A stretch of 64,000 bases of DNA, from the NCBI RefSeq assembly GCF_009674665.1, contig NZ_WKJD01000009.1, forward strand, positions 147,601 to 211,600, written 5' to 3'. Positions 32,525 to 40,208 of this stretch are shown in pieces. Every line of letters begins with the position of its first letter. Position 1 is the first letter of the stretch. The DNA comes from Agromyces kandeliae. Its GTDB lineage: Bacteria > Actinomycetota > Actinomycetes > Actinomycetales > Microbacteriaceae. The notes beneath the pieces were generated by a model. That model saw only the letters and a list, made by a program, of their open reading frames with translations, ran no database searches and was not told the origin of the DNA. A program made the translations under genes and the position numbers.

Positions 32525-33517
32525 TCAGTCGAGCAGGTCTGCGAGTTGGCTGTCGGTGATGACGAGTCGGACCACGTCGACTCCGAAGTCGGGGCCTCCG
32601 ACCTCCCAGTCGGCTCCGAGGTCGACCCACTCGGTGAAGTATCCCTGGATGCCGCGGCAGGCGCCGACGCAGGCAGGCGAGAGCGGATCGGGGTTGTTGA
32701 ACACGCCCGGCCCGCCACCGGTGAGCTTCCAGCCGGTGACGACGAAGGCGGCGAAGGCCATGATGTGGAACTCGCCGTTCTGGCCGTTGATGTCGTTGCC
32801 TCCGTCGTAGACCGGCACGAGCACGGTCTCTCCCTCGAGGTCGTTGAAGAGGTAGGCGCACTCGGCTGCCGGGTCGATGCCGGGGTCGCTCCCCACGAAG
32901 CCGGTGTCGAGGTCGATGAACGTCTCGCACTGGCCGCCCTCGAGGTCGAGCCAGCCGAACCCGCCCTCGACGGGCTGGCCATCGGCGCGGGTGCAGTCGT
33001 TCTCACTGGTCTGGTGGTACTCGATGAGCACGCGGATCTCGAGCGTCGGGTCCTGGAACTCGCAGAGCGACAGGGCGAGCGGGAGCACGATGCCCGAGTT
33101 CGGGCTGCCCCACTCGGCCGAGCTCACGGCCTGGACGACCGTGGAGTCCATGCCCGTGAGGACCGACGCGAGCGGATGACTGACGGAATTGTCGGTCGTG
33201 ACGGTCACCCGGTTGGCGTCGTAGTCGATCTGCGGTGCGAGCGCCGTCGGGCTCGAGATGAACGAGTTCTGCAGGACGAACTCGCTCGCGATGCCGCCGG
33301 CGCTCGCGCCGCAGGCGGATTCATCGGCAGCGCATGCGGTCGCGACGGCCATCGCGGCGCCGTCGGCGCCGTTCTGCTGGGCGGCGCGCTCCGCGTACAG
33401 CGCGCCGACGTCGACGGCGATGGCTGCGGCGCCGATCAGGGGGACGATCATGAGCCCGACGAGCACGGCGCTCGCGCCATGCTCGCCGCCCCGGAGCCGT
33501 TCGATCATCCGCCGCAT
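32525..33517 (-). CDS. TadG-like pseudopilin-type membrane protein
   Basis: 330 aa. An N-terminal TadE/TadG-type segment, EHGASAVLVGLMIVPLIGAA, is a membrane helix preceded by Gly-Ala. A long extracellular part with several cysteines (CAADESAC, CEFQDP, CTRADG, CETF, CVGACRG) suggests disulphides. The ATG at 33517 overlaps the tadE end by 13 bp with GAAGGG upstream; an ATG three codons later is possible. TadG proteins are thought to act in pilus assembly at the cell surface. Confidence 0.82.
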   Translation of the reverse strand: MRRMIERLRGGEHGASAVLVGLMIVPLIGAAAIAVDVGALYAERAAQQNGADGAAMAVATACAADESACGASAGGIASEFVLQNSFISSPTALAPQIDYDANRVTVTTDNSVSHPLASVLTGMDSTVVQAVSSAEWGSPNSGIVLPLALSLCEFQDPTLEIRVLIEYHQTSENDCTRADGQPVEGGFGWLDLEGGQCETFIDLDTGFVGSDPGIDPAAECAYLFNDLEGETVLVPVYDGGNDINGQNGEFHIMAFAAFVVTGWKLTGGGPGVFNNPDPLSPACVGACRGIQGYFTEWVDLGADWEVGGPDFGVDVVRLVITDSQLADLLD

Positions 33518-33927
33518 ACCATCTGCCCTTCCGCCTGGAGCTCGAATGTATCGCCGGTCGCCCACTCCCAGAACCCGGGGATGATGAGGTCGACCGTGTA
33601 CGTGATGTTCGCGTGAACCGGAGTGCCTTCGTCGAGGTCCTCGCAGGTGCCGACGCTGAGGAGCACTTGACCGGGGTCGATGGCCGGATTCAAGGCCGGC
33701 GCCGTGGCGACCGCGGCGGACTGGGCCTCGCCCACGTTGTCGCGGATCGCCATCACCCGTGCGGCCTCGCGCGCGGCGTTCGACAGCTGGATCTGGATGT
33801 TGAACAGTCGTCCGAATTCGAAGATGCCGAGGATCAGGAGGAGCAGGATGGGCAGCACGAGGGCGAACTCGACTGCGGCAGCACCTCTCTCCTTGCGCAG
33901 CGACACGATCCTCACCTGTTCAGACAC
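33505..33927 (-). CDS. tadE: TadE-like pseudopilin
   Basis: 140 aa. The TadE motif ERGAAAVEFALVLPILLLLI carries the prepilin-like Glu at +5 of the cleavage region, followed by FGRLFNIQIQLSNAAREAAR. The extracellular tail has two cysteines. The GTG at 33927 overlaps its own GAGGG, so the true start may be a GTG a few codons later. A strong hairpin lies between the pilin gene and this gene. Confidence 0.88.
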   Translation of the reverse strand: MSEQVRIVSLRKERGAAAVEFALVLPILLLLILGIFEFGRLFNIQIQLSNAAREAARVMAIRDNVGEAQSAAVATAPALNPAIDPGQVLLSVGTCEDLDEGTPVHANITYTVDLIIPGFWEWATGDTFELQAEGQMVCGG

Positions 33928-33940
33928 CCCTCAGGAAATG

Positions 33941-33984
33941 TCCATGCACTGGAGGCCGTCATGAGACGACCTCCAGTGCATGGA
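33941..33984 (-). terminator. Attenuator-like hairpin between flp and tadE
   Basis: Perfect 15-bp stem TCCATGCACTGGAGG / CCTCCAGTGCATGGA around a 14-nt loop, with no T-run. It may stop most transcripts after the pilin gene and so set a high pilin-to-machinery ratio (inferred). Confidence 0.7.
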
Positions 33985-34013
33985 GACGCGACGTAGACTC
34001 GCGCGCCGATGGA

Positions 34014-34208
34014 TCAGAGCGCGGCCGCGACCGCCTGGAAGATGGCGTCGAGGTTCGTACCGATGAGGGTGACCGCGGCGATGATCACGACGGCGATTAA
34101 AGCGACCATGAGGCCGTACTCGACGGCGGTCGCCCCCTCCTCCTTGGCGCGGATCTCGGCGATGCGGCTGACGGCCTTGGCCTGAGCCTTGGCGAGAAGC
34201 TTGGACAT
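34014..34208 (-). CDS. flp: Flp-type major pilin
   Basis: 64 aa. A short basic leader is followed by the Flp signature EEGATAVEYGLMVALIAVVI, with the G/ATAVEYG processing site and Glu +5/Tyr +6, and then one hydrophobic helix. AAGGGTG precedes the ATG. It is first in the tad operon and is processed by the prepilin peptidase at 34464-35123. Confidence 0.95.
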   Translation of the reverse strand: MSKLLAKAQAKAVSRIAEIRAKEEGATAVEYGLMVALIAVVIIAAVTLIGTNLDAIFQAVAAAL

Positions 34209-34463
34209 GAGAGACACCCTTCGGGTCGAACAGATTTTGGGTGCCGCCCACCTGGGTAAGCGGCCAGTGAACCGTATCGATGCGAACGAATCGGCCGCTA
34301 TGCCCCATTTCGGGGCACCCCCCGACTGGGTACAGCCAGGGGGACAAACGTGATCCCCGCGTAACCGAAGATCAGTCAATTCAGTGCTAAAGTCCGCGAT
34401 TCGGGGTACAGCACGCGAGTCGTCAGGGGACACGGGGCACCGATCCGGAGTCATGGACCCGAT
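34209..34463 (-). promoter_or_regulatory. Structured upstream region of pilin gene
   Basis: No gene in this 255-bp gap. On the minus strand it could fold into hairpins at 34259-34299 (AGCGGCC/GGCCGCT arms), 34301-34317 (TGCCCC/GGGGCA) and about 34318-34345 (C-run/G-run). A possible -35 TTGACT lies at 34378-34373. The promoter position and the function of the folds are not established. Confidence 0.5.
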
Positions 34464-35123
34464 TCACGCCCCGAAGGCGACCACCGCCAGCATCGCCCCC
34501 GCCACCATCGACGGCCCGAACGGCACCGACCCCTTGAGCGTCACCCGCCGCATCGCGAGCGCCACGATCGCCACGACGCCGCCGACGAGGAACGCCCCCA
34601 TCAGCCCGGCCACCCACATGAGCCAGCCGAACCATCCGAGCGCCAACCCCAGCGGCAGCGCGAACTTCACGTCTCCCATGCCCATCGCCTTCGGCGAGAC
34701 GAGGGCGAGCACGAAGTAGAAGAGGAACATGCCGGCGGAGCCGGCGGCCGCCCAGGCCAGGCGGACCCACTCCCCCGTGAGCACGGCCCCCACCACGAGC
34801 AGCACCGCGACCACGAGCAGGGTCGGGAACACCATGGCGTTCGGGAGCCGCTTCTCGGTGAGGTCGACGATCGACAGCGCGACGCCGGCGGCGGCGAGCG
34901 CCAGGAGCGCCGGCAGCACAGGGTCGAGGCCGAACCGCCACGCCAGCGCCCCGAACAGCAGTGCGGTCGTACCCGCCGACGAGGCGCGGAGGGCGCGCAG
35001 CGGCATCCGCCCCGCTGCGTCGCGACGGATGTTGCGGTCGGCCCACGCCGCGAGCGGCCACCAGCCGAGCACGACGCCGATGAGGGCGGCCCCGACGACG
35101 AGGGCGACGGGGGCGAGCGGCAT
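34464..35123 (-). CDS. tadV: Prepilin peptidase, TadV/CpaA type (A24)
   Basis: 219 aa, polytopic aspartyl protease. The two catalytic Asp motifs are SIVDLTEKRLPNAMVFP and the GxGD motif GMGDVKFALPLG. It lacks the N-terminal cysteine methylase domain of PilD, as is normal for Tad peptidases. It cleaves the Flp and TadE/TadG leader peptides. It is transcribed separately from the tad operon, with a leaderless TACGCT -10 directly before the ATG. Confidence 0.9.
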   Translation of the reverse strand: MPLAPVALVVGAALIGVVLGWWPLAAWADRNIRRDAAGRMPLRALRASSAGTTALLFGALAWRFGLDPVLPALLALAAAGVALSIVDLTEKRLPNAMVFPTLLVVAVLLVVGAVLTGEWVRLAWAAAGSAGMFLFYFVLALVSPKAMGMGDVKFALPLGLALGWFGWLMWVAGLMGAFLVGGVVAIVALAMRRVTLKGSVPFGPSMVAGAMLAVVAFGA

Positions 35124-35130
35124 GATGTGC

Positions 35131-35136
35131 AGCGTA
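35131..35136 (-). promoter_or_regulatory. Leaderless -10 TACGCT of prepilin peptidase gene
   Basis: TACGCT on the minus strand ends 7 nt before the ATG at 35123. Confidence 0.6.
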
Positions 35137-35199
35137 GCGCGGCGCGCGATGCGCGCGCGGCGTAGGCTCCCCCACGACGGCATCGATGAGGGGGATGAC

Positions 35200-35520
35200 A
35201 TGGACGAGGCCCAGGCGACCTTCGACGCGGTCACCGACGAACTGCTCGAGGACACCGACTACGACGTGGATGCCACGCCCGACGGGCTGCTCGTGAAAGG
35301 CCACCTCTTCGCGTTCCTCGAGGACGGCGACCTCGTCGTCGAGCTGCCCGAGGCGCGGTCCGCCGACTTGCGGGCGCGAAGCATCGCGACGCCGTTCCAC
35401 TCGACGCGCGGCGGCGACAGCCGCACCTGGGTGCGCGTCGCCGACCGCGAGCTCTGGTCCGAACTCGCGCGCGAGGCGCACGCCTACGTCGGCGAGCCGC
35501 CGGTCGGCCGGCAGTCGTGA
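35200..35520 (+). CDS. Small hypothetical protein (TfoX/YjbR-like fold possible)
   Basis: 106 aa, acidic, no membrane segment. LEDTDYDVDATPDGLLVKGH, LFAFLEDGDLVVELPEARSADL and WVRVADRELWSELAREAHAY recall the small beta-alpha domains of the TfoX N-terminal/YjbR type, but the match is weak. GAGGGGG lies before the ATG and a TAGGCT -10 at about 35163. It is divergent from the prepilin peptidase. Function unknown. Confidence 0.7.
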   Translation: MDEAQATFDAVTDELLEDTDYDVDATPDGLLVKGHLFAFLEDGDLVVELPEARSADLRARSIATPFHSTRGGDSRTWVRVADRELWSELAREAHAYVGEPPVGRQS

Positions 35521-35640
35521 CCGCAGCGATCTGACGGCCATCCGGCATCGACCACCCGAACGGGGGTCACGGACGGCGCTGCGGTCCCCTATCGTCCGTC
35601 CCATCGGCGGAGGCCGAACGCCGCCGGAAGGAAGGCCACG

Positions 35641-36252
35641 ATGCGCATCCTGTCCCGCACCACCCTCGCCCTCACCGTCGTCGCCGCGATCGCGATGTTC
35701 GGGATCGCCGCCCCGGCGCAGGCCGCGCCACCGGCGCACAGCAACGCGCCGGCCGCATCCGCAACGGCGGGCGCGCCGACCGGGCAGGACGTCACCATCA
35801 CCTACGACCTCAACCGCGGGGCCCAGGCGATCGCCGGCCAGGCCTGCGAACTCGACGGCGGCGACATCCCGTGCGACGACGTCGCCGACTCGACCACCAA
35901 GAAGGCGTCGACCTACTCCGTCGACCTGACCGGCCTGTCCGTCGGCGACCACGTCTTCACGGTCACGTTCGTGCTGACCGACGGCGGCACGGCCGCCGCG
36001 TCGGCCGAGTTCACCATCGAGCAGACGCTCGAGGAGGCGTGCGCCTCACTGACCGGGATCCTGACCACGTCGGAGACCGAGACCTGGGTGTGGAAGTGCA
36101 TCGCTGACCCGTACACGGGCAGCATCCCGACCCCGATCGAGCTGGTCGAGACGGGCATCGAGGTGCTCACGCCGTACTGCGAGTCGGGTGACTTCGGCGG
36201 CTCGTTCGCCTCCGCGCCGCCGCTGCTCGGAGAGTGGTACTGCAACGCCTGA
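35641..36252 (+). CDS. Secreted protein of unknown function
   Basis: 203 aa. A clear Sec signal peptide ends AQA|AP near residue 29. The mature part has an immunoglobulin-like beta pattern (VGDHVFTVTFVLTDGGTAAA) and six cysteines, with a C-terminal YCESGDFGGSF and EWYCNA. It has a good ribosome site (GGAAGGAAGG) and a TATCGT -10 near 35590. It is monocistronic; no enzymatic motif is seen. Confidence 0.8.
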   Translation: MRILSRTTLALTVVAAIAMFGIAAPAQAAPPAHSNAPAASATAGAPTGQDVTITYDLNRGAQAIAGQACELDGGDIPCDDVADSTTKKASTYSVDLTGLSVGDHVFTVTFVLTDGGTAAASAEFTIEQTLEEACASLTGILTTSETETWVWKCIADPYTGSIPTPIELVETGIEVLTPYCESGDFGGSFASAPPLLGEWYCNA

Positions 36253-36291
36253 GCGGCCGCGGGCAGCGGCGCCCGAGACCGCGCCGCGGAG

Positions 36292-37671
36292 CTAGACCTC
36301 GCCCCGCGAGATCCCCACCATCTCGTCGCGCGGCACGACCTTGATGCGCGTGCGCTCCTCGGCGGCGCCGAGCGACTGCTCGTGCTCGTCGAGGCGGTGC
36401 CATCCGTCGAGGTCGGTCCACTGGATGCCGCGGGACTCGAGCAACTCGATCACCGACTCCTCCGACGGCGACTCGGGCCGCCACCAGTTGCCGAGGTCGT
36501 TGATGAGGTGCTTGATCGTCTCCATGGCGTCGGACTTGGTGTGCCCGATGAGGCCGACGGGGCCGCGCTTGATCCAGCCGGTCGCGTAGACGCCGTACAT
36601 CTGGCGCGACTGTCCGGTCTCCTTGTCGCGCATGAGCACCTGGCCTTCGTGGTTCGGGATGACGCCGAACTTCTTGTCGAAGGGGATGCCGGGCAGCGGC
36701 GAACCGAAGTAGCCGACGGCGCGGTAGAGCGCCTGGATCGGGATCTCGCGGATCTCGCCGGTGCCGACGACGCCGCCCTCGCCGTCGGGCGCGGTGCGCT
36801 CGTAGCGCAGTGCGGCGACGCGGCCGTTGCCGTCGTCGACGACCTCGAGGGGCTTGGCGAAGAAGTGCAGGTGCAGGCGACGCGACGCCTGTCCGGTCTC
36901 GCGCTGCCGCCACTGCTGCAGCACCTTGTCGATCACGAAGACCTGCTTGTTGCCGGCGACGGCCGCGCGCGCGGCATCGTCGTAGTCGAAGTCCTCGTCG
37001 TAGACGATCATGTCGACATCGCGCAGCTCGCCGAGCTCGCGCAGCTCGAGCGGCGTGAACTTCACCGAGGTCGGGCCGCGACGGCCGAACACGTGCACGT
37101 CCGTCACGGGCGACGCCTTCAGCCCCTCGTAGACGTTCGCGGGGATCTCGGTCGGCAGCAGGTCCTCCGCGTGCTTCGCGAGCATGCGCGCGGCATCCAG
37201 CGCGACGTTCCCGTTGCCGATGACGCCGACCGACTTCGCGTCGAGCGGCCACTCGCGCGGGTAGTCGGGGTGCCCGTCGTACCAGCTGACGAAGTCGGCC
37301 GCCCCGTACGAGCCCTCGAGCTCGACGCCCGGGATGTGCAGGTCGGCGTCCTTCACGGCGCCGGTGGCGAAGATGACGGCGTTGTAGTGCTTCTTGAGGT
37401 CGGCGAGCGTGATGTCCTCGCCGAAGCGCACGTTGCCGAAGATGCGGATGTCACCGCGGTCGAGCACCTCGCGGAGCGCCGTGATGATGCCCTTGATGCG
37501 CGGGTGGTCGGGGGCGACGCCGTAGCGCACCAGCCCGTACGGCGCGGGCAGGTGGTCGAACAGGTCGATCGACACGTCGAAGTTCCGCTCGGACTTGAGC
37601 AGGATGTCGGCGGCGTAGATGCCGGCCGGGCCCGCGCCAACGATGGCCAGGCGCAACTTGTTCCTCGTCAC
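36292..37671 (-). CDS. Ferredoxin/adrenodoxin-type NADP+ reductase (FprA-like)
   Basis: 459 aa. FAD site GAGPAGIYAADILL near residue 12, then LPAPYGLVRYGVAPDHPRIK, which is diagnostic for adrenodoxin reductase-type enzymes, and NADP site GNGNVALDAARML. The C-terminal part has YATGWIKRGPVGLIGHTKSD. It moves electrons between NADPH and ferredoxin. The GTG at 37671 has GGAGG 9 nt upstream. It lies just downstream of the polyprenyl synthase gene in the same direction, but with a separate function. Confidence 0.93.
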   Translation of the reverse strand: MTRNKLRLAIVGAGPAGIYAADILLKSERNFDVSIDLFDHLPAPYGLVRYGVAPDHPRIKGIITALREVLDRGDIRIFGNVRFGEDITLADLKKHYNAVIFATGAVKDADLHIPGVELEGSYGAADFVSWYDGHPDYPREWPLDAKSVGVIGNGNVALDAARMLAKHAEDLLPTEIPANVYEGLKASPVTDVHVFGRRGPTSVKFTPLELRELGELRDVDMIVYDEDFDYDDAARAAVAGNKQVFVIDKVLQQWRQRETGQASRRLHLHFFAKPLEVVDDGNGRVAALRYERTAPDGEGGVVGTGEIREIPIQALYRAVGYFGSPLPGIPFDKKFGVIPNHEGQVLMRDKETGQSRQMYGVYATGWIKRGPVGLIGHTKSDAMETIKHLINDLGNWWRPESPSEESVIELLESRGIQWTDLDGWHRLDEHEQSLGAAEERTRIKVVPRDEMVGISRGEV

Positions 37672-37708
37672 CGGCGGTGACCTCCTGTCGTCGATGCGGG
37701 AGCGGAGC

Positions 37709-38827
37709 TCAACTCGAGCGCTCCACGATGGTGTCGGCGAAGCGCGTCAGCGCCTTCTTCACGCTGCCCTCGGGCACGGGCGCGAGCGCCGCGACGGCCT
37801 CGTGCGCCCACCGATGGGCCTCCGCGAGCGTCGAACGCGTGGCCTCGTGCTCGCGGAGCTCGTCGACGATCGCATCGACGGTCGCCCGCGAGGGCACGAT
37901 GCGGGCGGCGAGCGTGTTGGTGTCGAACGGATCGCCCGCCTCCTCGGCCGGAGCGGGGAGCACGTCGCGACGGATGCGGTCGAGCAGGTCGGCCGACGAG
38001 GCATCCGCCTTCGCCAGCTCTTCGAGCCGCAGCAGCGGGAGCGTCACGACGCCGGCGCGAAGGTCGGTGCCGGGGACCTTGCCCGTCTCCTCCGGCTGGG
38101 GCGACAGGTCGATGACGTCGTCGATGAGCTGGAACGCGACGCCGATCTTCTCGCCGAACTCGATGATCGGCGCCTCGAGCGCCGGGTCGGCGTTGCCGAA
38201 GATGATGCCCGACTGCGCGGCCGCCGCGATCAGCGACCCCGTCTTGTCGGCGAGCACCTGGATGTAGTGCTCGATCGGGTCCTCGTCGGGGTCGGGCCCC
38301 ACGGTCTCGTTGAGCTGGCCCAGCACGAGGCGCTCGAACGTGTCGGCCTGCATGCGGATGGCGCGCTCCCCGAGCTTCGCCATGAGCTGGCTCGCCCGTG
38401 CGAAGAGCAGGTCGCCCGTGAGGATCGCGACCGAGTTGCCCCACACCGTCTGCGCGCTCGGCACCCCGCGGCGGCGCTCCGACTCGTCCATGACGTCGTC
38501 GTGGTAGAGCGAGCCCAGGTGCGTGATCTCGATCGCCATCGCCGCCGTGACGACGTCGTCGACGCTGCCGTCGCCGAGCTGCGCCGTGAGCAGGGTCAGC
38601 ATCGGGCGCACGCGCTTGCCGCCCGCCTCGAGCAGGTAGCGGCTCGTGACATCCGCCACCGTGTCGGCGAAGCGGACCTGCTCGGCGAGCCCCACCTCGA
38701 CGCGCTCGAGCCCGTCGTCGATGGCCCGGGCCATGGCACGATCGGCCGCGGAGGCGAACACCCGCTCGCTGAGGCCGAGATTGGCCGCGAGCGAGGAGGC
38801 GCGACGGACCGTGTGGCTCGGATTCAC
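37709..38827 (-). CDS. Polyprenyl diphosphate synthase (menaquinone side chain)
   Basis: 372 aa, trans-isoprenyl synthase. The first Asp-rich motif is YHDDVMDESERRRG (Asp110-Asp114) and the second is FQLIDDVIDLS; LEAGGKRVRPML is also present. Length and motifs fit a hepta- to nonaprenyl synthase. It sits next to menG, so it supplies the menaquinone tail. The GTG at 38827 directly follows a TAGGCT -10, so the mRNA is leaderless. Confidence 0.93.
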   Translation of the reverse strand: MNPSHTVRRASSLAANLGLSERVFASAADRAMARAIDDGLERVEVGLAEQVRFADTVADVTSRYLLEAGGKRVRPMLTLLTAQLGDGSVDDVVTAAMAIEITHLGSLYHDDVMDESERRRGVPSAQTVWGNSVAILTGDLLFARASQLMAKLGERAIRMQADTFERLVLGQLNETVGPDPDEDPIEHYIQVLADKTGSLIAAAAQSGIIFGNADPALEAPIIEFGEKIGVAFQLIDDVIDLSPQPEETGKVPGTDLRAGVVTLPLLRLEELAKADASSADLLDRIRRDVLPAPAEEAGDPFDTNTLAARIVPSRATVDAIVDELREHEATRSTLAEAHRWAHEAVAALAPVPEGSVKKALTRFADTIVERSS

Positions 38828-38834
38828 GTGCCCC

Positions 38835-38840
38835 AGCCTA
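38835..38840 (-). promoter_or_regulatory. Leaderless -10 TAGGCT of polyprenyl synthase gene
   Basis: TAGGCT on the minus strand ends 7 nt before the GTG at 38827. Confidence 0.65.
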
Positions 38841-38888
38841 TCGAGAGCGGGCCGAGCGGATGCTGCGAGCATGTCGAACGCGCCGCGC

Positions 38889-39608
38889 TCACCTCTCCGC
38901 GGCGGCGATCGGCTTGCGCGCCCGGTGCAACGCGACGATGCCCGCCGTCAGGTTGCGCCACGCGACCTCGGACCACCCCGCTTCGCGGATCCAGCCCGCG
39001 AGCGTCGGCTGGTCGGGCCACGCGTTGATCGACTCGTTGAGGTACTCGTAGGCGTCGTCGTTCGAGCTCGACAGCTTGACGAGCGGCGGCATGACGACCT
39101 TCTGGTAGAAGTCGTAGCCCGCGCGCACGACGCCGACCGGCGGGTGCGAGAACTCGCACACCACGAGGCGTCCGCCGGGCTTGGTCACCCGCAGGAACTC
39201 GGCGAGCGCGACCTTCGGCTCCTTCACGTTGCGCAGGCCGAACGAGATCGTGACGGCGTCGAACTCGGCGTCGCCGAACGGCAGCGCCATCGCGTCGGCC
39301 TCGACGAACACGAGGTTCGGCACGTGCGCCTGCCGGCGGCGGCCGACCTCGATCATGCCCGGCGAGAAGTCGGCGGCGACGACGCTCGCGCCCGACTTCG
39401 CGAGGCTCGCGCTCGAGGTGCCGGTGCCCGCGGCGACGTCGAGGATCCGCTCGCCCGGCTTCGGCGCGACCGCCTTGGTCGTCGCGACGCGCCACAGCGC
39501 GGCGTTGCCGACGGAGAGCACCGCGTTGGTGCGGTCGTAGCGCGCCGCGACCCGGTCGAACATCGCCGAGACGTCCCGTGGGTCCTTGCCGAGGTCTGCG
39601 CGCGTCAT
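38889..39608 (-). CDS. menG: Demethylmenaquinone methyltransferase
   Basis: 239 aa, class I SAM methyltransferase of the UbiE/MenG family. AMFDRVAARYDRTNAVLS, LDVAAGTGTSSASLAKSG (SAM site) and the family signature FDAVTISFGLRNVKEPKVAL are present, as is YDFYQKVVMPPL. It carries out the last step of menaquinone synthesis. A TAGACT -10 lies 7 nt before the ATG. Confidence 0.95.
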   Translation of the reverse strand: MTRADLGKDPRDVSAMFDRVAARYDRTNAVLSVGNAALWRVATTKAVAPKPGERILDVAAGTGTSSASLAKSGASVVAADFSPGMIEVGRRRQAHVPNLVFVEADAMALPFGDAEFDAVTISFGLRNVKEPKVALAEFLRVTKPGGRLVVCEFSHPPVGVVRAGYDFYQKVVMPPLVKLSSSNDDAYEYLNESINAWPDQPTLAGWIREAGWSEVAWRNLTAGIVALHRARKPIAAAER

Positions 39609-39615
39609 GCCTGCG

Positions 39616-39621
39616 AGTCTA
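39616..39621 (-). promoter_or_regulatory. Leaderless -10 TAGACT of menG
   Basis: TAGACT on the minus strand ends 7 nt before the ATG at 39608. Confidence 0.65.
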
Positions 39622-39800
39622 CGGTCGCCGGGCTGGGCGGGCGCGGTGAGGGCGAGCGGATGCCGCGTGGCCGGCGCGGCCCGCTCCATCCGCCCGCCGC
39701 ACCCCGAGGTCACGCGAGTTCGCAGGACCACGTGCGTCGTCCTCCCGCCTGCGGCGCCACCGCGTCCCTCATCCTGCGAACCCGCTCCGCGAACCTGAGA

Positions 39801-39824
39801 GTTTCCATGCATCGGGATGGAAAC
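39801..39824. promoter_or_regulatory. Inverted repeat GTTTCCAT-N8-ATGGAAAC
   Basis: Perfect 8-bp arms in the 284-bp gap between menG and the DUF427 gene. Operator- or hairpin-like; the regulator is unknown. Nothing else was recognised in this gap apart from the menG promoter and the ribosome site for the next gene. Confidence 0.5.
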
Positions 39825-39892
39825 CCGGCTCGATGACGTTGGATCGTGGTGGACGGCGCGGCTGCGCCATCCGATCGGAGGAAGGGAACGGC

Positions 39893-40177
39893 ATGAAGGC
39901 GATCTGGAACGGCACGGTCATCGCGGAGTCCGACGACACCGTCGTGGTGGAGGGCAACCACTACTTCCCGCGTGAGGCGATCCGCCCGGAGTTCTTCGTG
40001 GCCAGCGACAACCGCAGCGTGTGCCACTGGAAGGGCACCGCGAACTACTTCCACGTCGAGGTCGACGGCCAGCGCAACCCGAACGCCGCCTGGACCTACG
40101 AGACGCCCTCCGACGCGGCCGCCGAGATCCGCGAGCACGTCGCGTTCTGGCGCGGCGTCGACGTCGTCGCGGCCTGA
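39893..40177 (+). CDS. DUF427 domain protein
   Basis: 94 aa, complete single DUF427 domain: MKAIWNGTVIAESDDTVVVE, HYFPREAIRPEFF, SVCHWKGTANYFHVEVDG and AAWTYETPSDAAAEIREHVA. It has a strong ribosome site (GGAGGAAGGGAA). Related proteins are small beta-tent proteins of unknown role. It lies just before menF, with 31 bp between them, but menF has its own promoter. Confidence 0.9.
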   Translation: MKAIWNGTVIAESDDTVVVEGNHYFPREAIRPEFFVASDNRSVCHWKGTANYFHVEVDGQRNPNAAWTYETPSDAAAEIREHVAFWRGVDVVAA

Positions 40178-40196
40178 GCCGGCAGACGCTCCGGCG

Positions 40197-40202
40197 TAGG
40201 CT
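40197..40202 (+). promoter_or_regulatory. Leaderless -10 TAGGCT of menF
   Basis: TAGGCT ends 6 nt before the GTG at 40209; no ribosome site. Confidence 0.6.
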
Positions 40203-40208
40203 GGTCCG

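Noticed and set aside
34209..34463. Cyclic di-GMP riboswitch in the pilin leader
   Set aside because: The hairpins are present but the GEMM-type conserved bases are not seen.
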